DNA of 64,000 nucleotides from Aliidongia sp035943795 (GTDB lineage Bacteria > Pseudomonadota > Alphaproteobacteria > ATCC43930 > CGMCC-115725), in NCBI RefSeq assembly GCF_035943795.1, contig NZ_DASZBY010000100.1:124001-188000 (forward strand), read 5' to 3'. The position numbers were made by a program, and so were the translations under genes. This document shows positions 1 through 8,916 of this stretch, in pieces. The notes below the pieces were generated by a model that was given only the letters and a program-made list of their open reading frames with translations, was not told where the DNA came from and searched no databases. Each line of letters begins with the position of its first letter. The first letter of the stretch is position 1.

Positions 1-262
1 TGAGGTTGCGCAACACGTTGGAAATGCCGGTCCGCACGACGGTCGGCAGCACCCAGCGATAACCCTCGGCAACCGGCTCGAAGAAATACTTATCGATCGA
101 CATGTTGACGTCGAAGATCACCCGATTGACGCTCTCGTACGGGTCGTTCGTATCGTCGGCGGCGTCGGAGGGGCCCGGCGGAGCCGAGGCGCAGGACGCG
201 AGCAGCATCGCGCTCAGCATGAGCGCGGTCGTCGGTGCGGACAGAAGCCGGCGGGAAACCAT
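1..262 (-). CDS. mlaA: MlaA/VacJ-family outer-membrane lipoprotein, N-terminal part
   Basis: The N-terminal 87 residues are visible; the rest lies beyond the left edge. A hydrophobic leader ends in the lipobox LASC with Cys24 as the lipidation site, so this should be an outer-membrane lipoprotein. Soon after comes NDPYESVNRVIFDVN, matching the family signature NDPxExxNRxxFxFN, followed by DKYFFEPVAEGYRWV and VRTGISNVLRNL. In the family, MlaA forms a ring in the outer membrane and removes misplaced phospholipids, handing them to MlaC and the MlaFEDB importer. No other mla gene is visible. The ATG at 262 is preferred because it gives a short, clean lipoprotein signal; its Shine-Dalgarno is weak. 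Divergent from the methionine locus. Confidence 0.88.
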   Translation of the reverse strand, partial: MVSRRLLSAPTTALMLSAMLLASCASAPPGPSDAADDTNDPYESVNRVIFDVNMSIDKYFFEPVAEGYRWVLPTVVRTGISNVLRNL

Positions 263-579
263 GGGTCGAGGCTCGCTCTCGGATTTCGGGAGGAAAAAAT
301 CGGACTTTGGCCGATCCGGGTTATAGCCGGAACGGCGGAATATGCTTTCTCGTTCCGCGACCCAGCCGGTGCGGTTTCAGACGGCACCGAAGTCATATGG
401 GTCATACCATAGGCGCAATCAATTGCCACCGAGCGCTGTGGATGAGAACGGCGAACACACGGGCCCAGCTATCTAATTTCAGCGAGCGTGGCTTCGTTGC
501 ACATTTTATTTGTCTCCACATAAAGACATGTTTATATAGACCTATAGAAAATCGGGCGTTCGTGATCGAGGTGCGGACC
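263..579. promoter_or_regulatory. Divergent intergenic region between mlaA and the methionine operon
   Basis: A stretch of 317 nt without a supported gene, markedly more AT-rich towards 490-560 than the surroundings. It must hold the promoter of mlaA (leftward) and of the regulator-metF-metH operon (rightward). The only strong element is the palindrome at 520-535. An open frame continues upstream of the regulator through this region, but its predicted residues show no conserved features, so it is not treated as coding. No SAM or SAH riboswitch was recognised by eye. Confidence 0.6.
518..538. promoter_or_regulatory. Palindromic operator, probable SahR-type site
   Basis: The core ATAAAGACATGTTTAT (520-535) is an imperfect inverted repeat with perfect outer arms ATAAA/TTTAT. 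It sits 45-60 nt upstream of the ArsR-methyltransferase start in an otherwise GC-rich genome. From memory, the SahR regulators of methionine metabolism in Proteobacteria recognise AT-rich palindromes of this ATAAAGA...TTTAT type; this is recalled, not checked. Position and symmetry suggest autoregulation of the regulator-metF-metH operon. Confidence 0.6.
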
Positions 580-1575
580 GTGGAAGAGCTTTTGACCGGG
601 CTGAGGGCGGTCGCAGAACCGACGCGGTTGCGGCTGCTGGCGCTCTGTTCCGAAAATGAGCTAACGGTGACCGAGCTCACAACGATCCTCGGCCAGAGCC
701 AGCCGCGCGTGTCGCGGCACCTGAAGCTGCTGTGCGAGGGCGGGCTGCTCGAGCGGTTTCGCGAGGGCAATTGGGTGTTCTACCGGTTGGCACGCCTCGG
801 TGGCCGCGGCCTTGCCGAGCGGTTGGCCTCGCTGCTCCCGGCCGATGATCCGACCATCCTCAGAGACCGCGAGCGCCTGGGGGAAATCGAGCGCGAGCGC
901 GAGCGGGCGGCGTCGGTTTATTTCGCGCAGAACGCCTACCAGTGGGGCGCCATCCGCAGCCTGCACGTCGACGAGCGCGACGTGGAGGCTGCCCTCGACG
1001 TCTGCCTCGCCGGGCGATCGGTGCGCGATCTGCTCGACATCGGCACCGGGACTGGGCGGATGCTCGAGCTGTTCGCTCCCCGGGTCGAGCGTGCCGTCGG
1101 CCTCGACCTGTCGCGCGACATGCTGGCGGTCGCGCGCGTCAATCTGGAACGGGCGATGCTGCGCAACTGCACGGTCCGTCTGGGCGACATGTATGCGCTG
1201 CCGTTCGCCATGCCGTCGTTCGACCTGGTGATCCTGCACCAGGTCCTGCATTTCGCCGAGCGTCCTGCCGAGGCGGTGGCCGAGGCGGCGCGCGTGCTGC
1301 GTCCAGGCGGGCGCCTGCTGATCGTCGATTTCGCGCCACATCAGCTGGAAACGCTGCGCGAGGATCACGCCCACCGGCGGTTGGGATTTGCCGACGCCGA
1401 GGTGCGGGAATGGTCCGCCAAGGCCGGATTGACGCCGCAGGCGCCGGTTCACCTGCCCGGCGATCCGCTGACCGTTGCGATCTGGCCGGCCGAACGCCGC
1501 GCCGCCGAGGCCGGCTTGTCGCTGGCCGGCGAGGGCATTGCGGTGCCGAGAATTTTGGGGGAGGTCCATCCATGA
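580..1575 (+). CDS. ArsR-family regulator fused to a SAM-dependent methyltransferase (SahR-like)
   Basis: About 331 residues. Residues 1-85 form an ArsR winged helix: AEPTRLRLLALC, then TELTTILGQSQPRVSRHLKLL as helix-turn-helix and EGNWVFYRLA as the wing. There is no ELCVCDL metal-binding motif, so a metal sensor is unlikely. Residues 140-260 are a class I methyltransferase with LLDIGTGTGRMLE near residue 150 and VLRPGGRLLIVDF. Fused ArsR-methyltransferase proteins beside metF are known in alphaproteobacteria and relate to SahR, which responds to S-adenosylhomocysteine; assignment here is inference. GTG at 580 is chosen because GAGG lies about 7 nt upstream; GTG at 562 is the alternative. Its stop overlaps the metF start by 4 nt (ATGA), implying translational coupling. 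Confidence 0.85.
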   Translation: MEELLTGLRAVAEPTRLRLLALCSENELTVTELTTILGQSQPRVSRHLKLLCEGGLLERFREGNWVFYRLARLGGRGLAERLASLLPADDPTILRDRERLGEIERERERAASVYFAQNAYQWGAIRSLHVDERDVEAALDVCLAGRSVRDLLDIGTGTGRMLELFAPRVERAVGLDLSRDMLAVARVNLERAMLRNCTVRLGDMYALPFAMPSFDLVILHQVLHFAERPAEAVAEAARVLRPGGRLLIVDFAPHQLETLREDHAHRRLGFADAEVREWSAKAGLTPQAPVHLPGDPLTVAIWPAERRAAEAGLSLAGEGIAVPRILGEVHP

Positions 1576-2468
1576 CGAAGTTTAATTCGGCACCCGTCGC
1601 CGTTTCGTTCGAATTCTTCCCGCCCAAGACCGCGGAGATGGAACAGAAGCTGTGGCAGGTCGTCGAGCGCCTGGCGCCGCTCAGCCCGCGCTTCGTGTCG
1701 GTCACCTATGGCGCCGGCGGGTCGACGCGCGAGCGTACCCATTCGACGGTGCGCCGGATCCGGCACGAGACCGCGCTCGAGCCGGCCGCCCATCTCACCT
1801 GCGTGGGCGCCAGCCGCGCCGAGATCGACGCCATCGTCAGCGACTATTGGGCCTCCGGCATCCGCCATCTGGTGGCGCTGCGCGGCGACCCGCCAGGCGA
1901 CGCCGCCGGCTACGCCGTGCACCCGGACGGCTACGACTTCGCTGCCGACCTGGTCGCCGGCATCCGCCGCATCGCCGATTTCGAAATCTCGGTCGCCGCA
2001 TATCCCGAGACCCATCCCGACGCGCCGAGCGCCGAGGCCGACCTCGACAATCTGAAGCGCAAGATCGACGCAGGCGCCACGCGCGCGATCACCCAGAGCT
2101 TCTTCGAGGCGGATACCTACCTGCGTTTCGTCGACCGGGCGCGTCGCGCCGGCATCACCGTGCCGATCGTGCCCGGCATCCTGCCGGTGACGAATTTCGC
2201 TCAGGTCGCGAAGTTCTGCAAAGGCTGCGGGACCAGCGTCCCGGACTGGATGGCACACACATTCGACGGGCTCGACAATGATCCGGAGACCCGGCGGCTG
2301 GTTGCGGCGACCGTAGCGGTCGACCTCGTGCACAAGCTGCAGGCTGCCGGCGTCGAAGAATTCCATTTCTACACGCTCAATCGCGCCGAACTCACGCTCG
2401 CGATCTGCCATATGCTGGGCGTTCGTGCGCCGCAAGCCGCGACCCCCGCGCCGGCCCTCGCCGTTTAG
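1572..2468 (+). CDS. metF: Methylenetetrahydrofolate reductase
   Basis: The protein has 298 residues, the usual bacterial MetF length. It reduces 5,10-methylene-THF to 5-methyl-THF with FAD, supplying the methyl group for MetH. The sequence tracks E. coli MetF throughout: FEFFPPKT near residue 15, FVSVTYGAGGSTRERTHS, IRHLVALRGDPP, ISVAAYPETHP, LKRKIDAGATRAITQSFF, VPGILPV and HFYTLNRAEL near the C-terminus. The ATG at 1572 has GGAGG just upstream (1559-1563) and overlaps the regulator's stop codon. metH begins 24 nt after its stop, so the three genes form one operon in pathway order. Confidence 0.96.
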   Translation: MTKFNSAPVAVSFEFFPPKTAEMEQKLWQVVERLAPLSPRFVSVTYGAGGSTRERTHSTVRRIRHETALEPAAHLTCVGASRAEIDAIVSDYWASGIRHLVALRGDPPGDAAGYAVHPDGYDFAADLVAGIRRIADFEISVAAYPETHPDAPSAEADLDNLKRKIDAGATRAITQSFFEADTYLRFVDRARRAGITVPIVPGILPVTNFAQVAKFCKGCGTSVPDWMAHTFDGLDNDPETRRLVAATVAVDLVHKLQAAGVEEFHFYTLNRAELTLAICHMLGVRAPQAATPAPALAV

Positions 2469-2492
2469 CATCAGATTTTAGGACGTTCCCCG

Positions 2493-5400
2493 ATGGCCCA
2501 TTTCCTCGACGTCTTGTCCGACCGCGTGTTGCTGTGCGACGGCGGCATGGGCTCGCGCGTTCAAGCGACCGAGCTCGACGTCGATCGCGACTATCTCGGT
2601 CATGAGAATTGTACCGACATCCTGTGCGAAAGCCGGCCGGACCTGGTCCGCGACATCCATATCGGCTATCTCGAAGCCGGCGCCGACATGGTCGAAACCA
2701 ATTCCTTCGGCTCGTCGCCGCTGACGCTGGGCGAGTTCGGCCTGCAGGACAAATCCTATGAACTGAGCCGACGCGCCGGCGAGTTGGCTCGCGAAGCGGT
2801 CGAAAGCTTCTCCGACGGGCGCGAGCGCTTCGTGCTGGGCTCGGTCGGACCGGGTACCCGGCTGCCGACCCTGGGCCACGTGGATTACCAGACCCTGGAA
2901 GACGGGCTCGCGATCCAGGCTTCGGGCCTGATCGACGGCAGCGTCGATGCGATCCTGATCGAGACCTGCCAGGATCCGCTACAAATCAAGGCCGCCGTCA
3001 ACGGTGCCAAGCGCGCTCGGGCTCTGGCCGGGACCGATACGCCGATCCTGGTCCAGGTGACGGTCGAGACGACCGGCACCCTGCTGGTCGGCGCCGACAT
3101 CGCCGCCGCCGCGACCGTAATCAACGCGCTCGACGTGCCGCTGATCGGGCTCAATTGCGCCACCGGCCCGCAGGAAATGGCCGAGCATGTGAAGTGGATC
3201 GGCGAGAATTGGCCGGGCCTGATCTCCGTGCTGCCCAACGCCGGCCTGCCCGAGCTGGTCGACGGCAAGGCGCATTATCCGCTGATGCCCGACGAGCTCA
3301 GCCAGTGGCTGGAACGGTTCATCCGCGAAGACGGCATCAACATGATCGGCGGCTGCTGCGGCACGGACGTGCCGCATATCCAGGCGCTGGACCGGATGCT
3401 GCGCCGGATCGGCGGCGACAAGCATCGCCCGGCGCCGGTCAAGCGCACCTCGTTCTGGGTGCCCGGCGTCGCCTCGCTCTATGGCCAGGTGCCCTACCGG
3501 CAGGAGAATGCATACCTGTCGATCGGCGAGCGCTGTAATGCCAACGGCTCCAAGAAATTCCGCCTGCTGCAGGATGCCGGCGACTGGGACGGCTGCGTCG
3601 AGGTCGGCCGCGAGCAGGTCAAGGAAGGCTCGCACACGCTCGACGTCTGCACCGCCTTCGTCGGACGCAACGAGATCGCCGACATGACCGAGGTCGTGAG
3701 CCGCATGCGCGGGTCGGTCTCGGCCCCGCTGGTGATCGATTCGACCGAACTGCCGGTGCTGGAAGCGGCCTTGAAGCTCTATGGCGGCAAGCCGATCCTG
3801 AATTCGATCAATTTCGAGGATGGCGAGGTCCCGGCCGAGAAGCGCATGGAGCTGGCCCGCCGGTTCGGCACGGCGGTCATCGCATTGACCATCGACGAAG
3901 TCGGCATGGCGAAAGATGCCGACGAGAAGCTGCGCATCGCCAAGCGGCTCTACGAGTTCGCCTGCGTCAAGCATGGGCTGCCGGCCGCCGACCTGATGTT
4001 CGATCCGCTGACCTTCACCATCGCGACCGGCAACGAGGACGATCGCAGGCTCGGCTACGAGACCCTGGACGCGATCGAGCGGATCGCGAAGGAACTGCCG
4101 GAGTGCCAGATCATCCTGGGCCTGTCGAACATCTCGTTCGGCCTCAACCCGGCGGCGCGCCATGTGCTGAACTCGGTCTATCTGGATCACGCCCTGAAGC
4201 GCGGCCTGACCGGCGCCATCGTGCATGTCTCCAAGATCATGCCGCTGCACAAGATCCCGGAAGAGGAAGTCCGCATCGCCGAGGATCTGATCTTCGACCG
4301 CCGGCGTGAAGGCTACGATCCGCTGCAGGCGTTCCTGGCGCTGTTCGAGAATCGTACGGCCGCCAAGGCCGAGAAGAAGAGCCGGCCCGAAACGGTCGAG
4401 GAGCGGCTGAAGCTGCGCATCGTCGATGGCGACCGGATCGGGCTCGACATCGACCTGACCGATGCTATGAGCACTTATGCGCCGATCGACATCATCAACA
4501 CCCTTCTGCTCGACGGCATGAAGGTGGTGGGCGAGCTGTTCGGCGCCGGCAAGATGCAATTGCCGTTCGTGCTGCAATCGGCCGAGACCATGAAGGCCGC
4601 CGTCGCCTTCCTGGAGCCGCACATGGAGAAGGTCGAGGGCCAGGAGAAAGGCACGATCGTGCTCGCCACCGTGAAGGGCGACGTGCACGACATCGGCAAG
4701 AACCTAGTCGACATCATCCTGACCAACAACGGCTACAAGGTCGTCAATCTCGGCATCAAGCAGCCGATCCAGTCGATCCTGCAAGCGGCGATCGACCACA
4801 AGGCCGACGTGGTCGGCATGTCCGGCCTGCTGGTCAAGTCGACCGTGGTCATGCGCGAAAATCTCGAGGAGATGACGCGCCAGGGTCTGAACGTGCCGGT
4901 CGTCCTGGGCGGGGCCGCGCTGACGCGCCGCTATGTCGAGGAGGATTGCGCCCAATCCTATGGGTCCGGCCGGGTCGCCTATGCCGGCGATGCGTTCGAC
5001 GGCCTCGCCATGATGGAGCGGGTCGTGGGCGGCCAGTTCGACAATTACCTGACCGAGCTACGCGCCAAGCGGGTCGGGCGGCCGGTCAACGATCGGCGCA
5101 AGCTGGGCCAGGCGGCCGAGCCGGCGAAGCCGCTGCGGCCGGTCGACGTCGAGGAGATCCGCCTGCGCCGGGCCGAACTGCATCGCGACATGCCCGTGCC
5201 GGTGCCGCCGTTCTGGGGCGCCCGCGTCATCGCCCGCGCGCCGGTCAAGGCGCTGGTGCCGTTCCTGAACGAGCGGATGCTCTATCAATTCCAATGGGGC
5301 TTCCGCAAGGACGGGCGCACGCTGGACGAGTTCAAGGCCTGGGCTCACAAGGAGCTGCGCCCGACCCTGCAGCGGATGCTCGACCTGGTGCAGAAGGACG

Positions 5401-5987
5401 ACATCCTGGTGCCGCAGGCGGCCTACGGCTTCTGGAAATGCGCCGCCGAGGGCAATGACGTCATCCTGTTCGAGGAAGACGGCAAGCGCGAGATCTCGCG
5501 CTTCAACTTTCCGCGCCAGGCCAAGGATGGCGGGCTGTGCATCTCGGACTTCTTCCGCGACGTCGCGGATCCGCAGCGCGATGTGATCGGACTGCAGGTC
5601 GTGACCATGGGCGAGCGTGCCTCGACTGTGGCGCGCGAATGGTTCGCCGAGAACCGCTACCAGGACTATCTGTATCTGCACGGCCTGTCGGTCGAGATGG
5701 CCGAGGCGATGGCGGAATATGTCCACAAGCGGATCCGCGCCGAGCTGGGCTTTTCCAGCGACGAGCCACGCGATCTCGATGCGATGCTGAGCCAGCATTA
5801 TCGCGGCTCGCGCTATTCCTTCGGCTATCCGGCCTGCCCGAATGTCGGCGACCAGAAGGTCATCTTGGAACTGCTGAAAGCGCACGAGATCGGGCTGACC
5901 TTGACCGACGAGGACCAACTGGATCCCGAACAATCGACCAGTGCGATCGTCCTGCACCACCCGCAGGCGAAATACTTCTCGGTCTGA
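2493..5987 (+). CDS. metH: Cobalamin-dependent methionine synthase
   Basis: A single chain of 1164 residues carrying all four modules; some alphaproteobacteria split this enzyme in two. The N-terminal homocysteine domain has zinc ligands Cys222 (GLNCATG) and Cys288/Cys289 (GGCCGT). The pterin-binding domain starts near residue 330 with SIGERCNANGSKKF. The cobalamin cap and Rossmann domains follow, with the lower axial His732 in GDVHDIGKN. The C-terminal activation domain has the SAM-binding signature RxxxGYPACP from Arg1107. It transfers a methyl group from methyl-THF to homocysteine in the cytoplasm; the activation domain implies reductive reactivation with SAM. It is the last gene of the operon, followed by a GC-rich hairpin. 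Confidence 0.97.
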   Translation: MAHFLDVLSDRVLLCDGGMGSRVQATELDVDRDYLGHENCTDILCESRPDLVRDIHIGYLEAGADMVETNSFGSSPLTLGEFGLQDKSYELSRRAGELAREAVESFSDGRERFVLGSVGPGTRLPTLGHVDYQTLEDGLAIQASGLIDGSVDAILIETCQDPLQIKAAVNGAKRARALAGTDTPILVQVTVETTGTLLVGADIAAAATVINALDVPLIGLNCATGPQEMAEHVKWIGENWPGLISVLPNAGLPELVDGKAHYPLMPDELSQWLERFIREDGINMIGGCCGTDVPHIQALDRMLRRIGGDKHRPAPVKRTSFWVPGVASLYGQVPYRQENAYLSIGERCNANGSKKFRLLQDAGDWDGCVEVGREQVKEGSHTLDVCTAFVGRNEIADMTEVVSRMRGSVSAPLVIDSTELPVLEAALKLYGGKPILNSINFEDGEVPAEKRMELARRFGTAVIALTIDEVGMAKDADEKLRIAKRLYEFACVKHGLPAADLMFDPLTFTIATGNEDDRRLGYETLDAIERIAKELPECQIILGLSNISFGLNPAARHVLNSVYLDHALKRGLTGAIVHVSKIMPLHKIPEEEVRIAEDLIFDRRREGYDPLQAFLALFENRTAAKAEKKSRPETVEERLKLRIVDGDRIGLDIDLTDAMSTYAPIDIINTLLLDGMKVVGELFGAGKMQLPFVLQSAETMKAAVAFLEPHMEKVEGQEKGTIVLATVKGDVHDIGKNLVDIILTNNGYKVVNLGIKQPIQSILQAAIDHKADVVGMSGLLVKSTVVMRENLEEMTRQGLNVPVVLGGAALTRRYVEEDCAQSYGSGRVAYAGDAFDGLAMMERVVGGQFDNYLTELRAKRVGRPVNDRRKLGQAAEPAKPLRPVDVEEIRLRRAELHRDMPVPVPPFWGARVIARAPVKALVPFLNERMLYQFQWGFRKDGRTLDEFKAWAHKELRPTLQRMLDLVQKDDILVPQAAYGFWKCAAEGNDVILFEEDGKREISRFNFPRQAKDGGLCISDFFRDVADPQRDVIGLQVVTMGERASTVAREWFAENRYQDYLYLHGLSVEMAEAMAEYVHKRIRAELGFSSDEPRDLDAMLSQHYRGSRYSFGYPACPNVGDQKVILELLKAHEIGLTLTDEDQLDPEQSTSAIVLHHPQAKYFSV

Positions 5988-5995
5988 TACGGATC

Positions 5996-6026
5996 GACCC
6001 GGCGCGCGAAGGCGGCGCGCCGGGTC
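5996..6026. terminator. Hairpin between convergent metH and dppF
   Basis: A perfect 12-bp stem (5996-6007 with 6015-6026, arm GACCCGGCGCGC) closes a 7-nt loop immediately after the metH stop and just before the dppF stop on the other strand. Neither side has a clear U-tract, so it may act as a weak bidirectional terminator or simply protect the 3' ends. Confidence 0.6.
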
Positions 6027-6029
6027 GCC

Positions 6030-7001
6030 TCAGGCGATCGCTTCGGCGTAGTGGCAGGCGACCATATGGCCCTCGACCGGGCGCAGCTCCGGGCGTTCGG
6101 TGCTGCAGCGGTCGGCGGCGAATGGGCATCGCTTGTGGAAGGCGCAGCCGGTCGGCGGATTGAGCGGGGAAGGCAATTCGCCCTTGACCGCGATGGCGGT
6201 CTGGCGATGGGCGGGGTCGACCGACGGCGTCGCCGCCAGCAGGATCTTGGTATAGGGGTGGCGCGGATGCGAGAAGATCGTTGCCTTCGGACCCTGCTCG
6301 ACCGGCCGGCCCAGGTACATGACCATGACCTCGTCGGCGATGTGACGCACGACCGACAGATCGTGGCTGATGAACAGGTAGGCGAGCCGGAACTCCTCCT
6401 GCAGGTCCATCATCAGGTTCAGCACCTGGGCCTGGATCGAGACGTCGAGGGCGGACACGGGCTCGTCGGCCACGACCACGCGGGGCCGCAGCATCAGCGC
6501 GCGCGCGATCGCGATGCGCTGGCGCTGGCCGCCGGAGAACATGTGGGGATAGCGGCCGTAATGGTCCTGGCGCAGGCCGACCTTGGCCATCATGGCGCGC
6601 GCCGTCTCCTGGCGTTCGGCCGCATTGCCGCGATCGTTGATGGCGAGCGGTTCTTCGAGGATCGAGCCGACGGTCTTACGCGGATTCAGCGAGCCATAGG
6701 GGTTCTGGAACACCATCTGGACCGACAGGCGCAGGTGGCGCAGGGCCGCGGCCCCCACGCCCACGGTCGCCTTGCCGTCGATCCACAGTTCGCCGTCGGT
6801 CGGTGTCTCCAGCAGGGTCGCGATCCGGGCGAGCGTGGACTTGCCGCAGCCGGACTCGCCCACCACGGCCAGGGTCTTGCCTTCGTTCAAGGTAAAGGAC
6901 ACGCCGTCGACCGCCTTGACCAGCGCCTTCTTGCCCCACAGGCCGCCGCCGATCTCGTAGTGGCGCCGGACGTCCCGCGCTTCCATCAGCGTGGCGCTCA
7001 T
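6030..7001 (-). CDS. dppF: Dipeptide/oligopeptide ABC transporter ATP-binding protein DppF-like
   Basis: The protein has 323 residues and is the second ATPase of a peptide importer. It carries Walker A GESGCGKST, the ABC signature FSGGQRQRIAIARAL, Walker B VVVADEPVSALD and the switch His in SHDL. The C-terminus has the oligopeptide-ATPase extension GCAFHKRCPFAADRC, a Cys-rich segment that in the Dpp/Opp family can bind an iron-sulphur cluster. The ATG at 7001 overlaps the dppD stop by 4 nt. An open frame continues further upstream across dppD, but only this segment is DppF. Confidence 0.93.
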   Translation of the reverse strand: MSATLMEARDVRRHYEIGGGLWGKKALVKAVDGVSFTLNEGKTLAVVGESGCGKSTLARIATLLETPTDGELWIDGKATVGVGAAALRHLRLSVQMVFQNPYGSLNPRKTVGSILEEPLAINDRGNAAERQETARAMMAKVGLRQDHYGRYPHMFSGGQRQRIAIARALMLRPRVVVADEPVSALDVSIQAQVLNLMMDLQEEFRLAYLFISHDLSVVRHIADEVMVMYLGRPVEQGPKATIFSHPRHPYTKILLAATPSVDPAHRQTAIAVKGELPSPLNPPTGCAFHKRCPFAADRCSTERPELRPVEGHMVACHYAEAIA

Positions 7002-8008
7002 CGCACGGCCTCCACCCGGCCGGGATAGTCGTTCGTCGGCCGCCCTGCCGCATCCAGCGGGAAAAGGCAGCGGGCGCGGGCACCGGCGGGGCCGACGAGC
7101 GGCGGCTGGCGCCGCGTGCAGACCTCGACCTGGAACTGGCAGCGCGGGTTGAACAGGCAGCCTTCCGGCCGATCGTCGATGCCGGGCACGACGCCGGGAA
7201 TGGTCGGCAGGCGCCGCTTGCCGATCGCCCGCTCCGGCAAGGCGTCCAGCAGCGCCGCGGTATAGGGATGCAAGGGCGCGGCGAACAGCGCGTCGGTCGA
7301 CTGTTCCTCGACCATCTGGCCCGCATACATGACCTGGACGCGCTTGGCGGTCTCGGCAACCACACCCATGTCGTGGGTGATCAGGATCAGGCCCATGCCG
7401 CGCTCGCGCTGGAGCGAGACCAGCAGGTCCAGGATCTGCTTCTGGATGGTGACGTCGAGTGCCGTGGTCGGCTCGTCGGCGATCAGCAGGCGCGGGTTGC
7501 AGGCGATCGCCATGGCGATCATCACGCGCTGGTTCATGCCGCCGGACAATTGATGGGGAAACGACTTGAGCCGGGTTTCCGGTGCGGGAATCCCAACCTG
7601 GTGCAACAGCTCGACCACCCGGTCGCGCACGCCCGATTTCGGTACCACGCCATGGGTCGTCAGCGCTTCGCCGATCTGCCAGCCGATCGGGAAGCAGGGG
7701 TTGAGCGACGACATCGGCTCCTGGAACACCATGGCGATGTCCTTGCCGACCAGCCGGCGCCGCTCGCGCGCCGAGATGCCCAACAGGTCGATGCCGTCGA
7801 ATTTCATGACGTCGGCGGTGACCTTGCCCGGATAGCCGATCAGGCCCATCAGCGCCAGCATCGACACGCTCTTGCCGGAGCCGGATTCGCCGACGACGCA
7901 CAGGATCTCGCCCGGGTCCAAGGTCATGTCCAGGCGGTCGACGGCACGGAACAACCCGCGCGAGGTCGAGAACTCGACGGTGAGGTTACGGATTTCGAGA
8001 GCGGACAT
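6998..8008 (-). CDS. dppD: Dipeptide/oligopeptide ABC transporter ATP-binding protein DppD-like
   Basis: The protein has 336 residues. Motifs are Walker A GESGSGKS, signature LSGGMNQRVMIAMAI, Walker B LLIADEPTTALD and THDMGVV, with the C-terminal GCLFNPRCQFQVEVC module typical of peptide-transport ATPases. It pairs with DppF to drive the DppBC channel. Its start codon at 8008 shares one base with the dppC stop (TGATG), a re-initiation junction, and its stop overlaps dppF by 4 nt. Confidence 0.93.
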   Translation of the reverse strand: MSALEIRNLTVEFSTSRGLFRAVDRLDMTLDPGEILCVVGESGSGKSVSMLALMGLIGYPGKVTADVMKFDGIDLLGISARERRRLVGKDIAMVFQEPMSSLNPCFPIGWQIGEALTTHGVVPKSGVRDRVVELLHQVGIPAPETRLKSFPHQLSGGMNQRVMIAMAIACNPRLLIADEPTTALDVTIQKQILDLLVSLQRERGMGLILITHDMGVVAETAKRVQVMYAGQMVEEQSTDALFAAPLHPYTAALLDALPERAIGKRRLPTIPGVVPGIDDRPEGCLFNPRCQFQVEVCTRRQPPLVGPAGARARCLFPLDAAGRPTNDYPGRVEAVR

Positions 8009-8916
8009 CAGCGCTTCAGCTTCGGATCGAGGGCATCGCGCAACCCGTCGCCGAACAGGTTGAAGGCGAGGACGGTGATGAGGATGGCGAGGCCGGGGAA
8101 GGTCAGCATCCACCAGGCGCGCTGGTAATATTGCAAGGCGCCGGCGAGCATCGTGCCCCATTCCGGCGTCGGCGGCTGGGCGCCGAGGCCGAGGAAGCTC
8201 AAGGCCGCCTCGTCCAGGATGGCACTGGAAAAGCCGAGTGTCGCCTGCACGATCAGCGGAGCCACGCAATTCGGCAGCACGGTGATCAGCATCAGCCGCA
8301 GCGTGCCGGCGCCGGCGCAGCGGGTCGCCGTCACGTAGTCGCGCGCCAGCTCCGACAGAGCGGCGGCGCGCACCAGGCGCGTATAGTGCGGCAGGGTGAC
8401 GATCGACACGGCGAACATGGCGTTCAGCAGGCTGGGATGACCCAGGATCGCGACGATCACCACGGCCAGCACCAGGCTGGGGAACACCAGCAGCACGTCC
8501 ATCAGCCGCATCAGCGCGATGTCGACCAGGCCGCCGGCGAAGGCGGCGGACAGGCCCAGCAGGGTACCGACCGCGAGCGACAGGGTCACGACCATCGCGC
8601 CGATGATCAGCGACAGGCGGGCGCCGTGGATCAGGCGCGACAGGATGTCCCGGCCCAGGTCGTCGGTGCCGAGCGGGAAGTCCAGGCTGCCGCCCTCGAC
8701 CCAGGCGGGCGGGACGATGAACGAGGAGCGGAACTGCTCGATCGGCGAATGAGGTGCCACATAGTCGGCGCCGATCGCGATCACGATCAGCACGATCATG
8801 ATGCCGAGCCCAACGATCGCTCCGCGATTCTCGGCGAAGGAATTCCAGAACGCGACGGCGCGGCTGGGCGGCGGGCGTACCGCGACGCGCGCGGCGCCGG
8901 TGTCGATCGTCGCCAT
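8008..8916 (-). CDS. dppC: Dipeptide ABC transporter permease DppC-like
   Basis: The protein has 302 residues with about six membrane segments, the first near residues 35-55. The N-terminal OppC-type region is followed by FPLGTDDLGRDILSRLIHGAR, the typical DppC/OppC sequence ahead of the permease core, and an EAA-like loop around ARDYVTATRCAGAG. It forms the inner-membrane channel with DppB. The start at 8916 is chosen because it shares its A with the dppB stop codon (TGATG); an open frame runs further upstream into dppB but lacks family similarity. Confidence 0.92.
   Translation of the reverse strand: MATIDTGAARVAVRPPPSRAVAFWNSFAENRGAIVGLGIMIVLIVIAIGADYVAPHSPIEQFRSSFIVPPAWVEGGSLDFPLGTDDLGRDILSRLIHGARLSLIIGAMVVTLSLAVGTLLGLSAAFAGGLVDIALMRLMDVLLVFPSLVLAVVIVAILGHPSLLNAMFAVSIVTLPHYTRLVRAAALSELARDYVTATRCAGAGTLRLMLITVLPNCVAPLIVQATLGFSSAILDEAALSFLGLGAQPPTPEWGTMLAGALQYYQRAWWMLTFPGLAILITVLAFNLFGDGLRDALDPKLKR

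Noticed and set aside
235..579. In-frame N-terminal extension of the ArsR-methyltransferase gene
   Set aside because: Predicted residues have no conserved features, the region is AT-rich with a palindromic operator, and a good GAGG ribosome site precedes the GTG at 580.
263..579. Possible SAM or SAH riboswitch upstream of the methionine genes
   Set aside because: No conserved riboswitch core could be recognised; the palindromic protein operator explains the location better. A covariance-model search would settle it.
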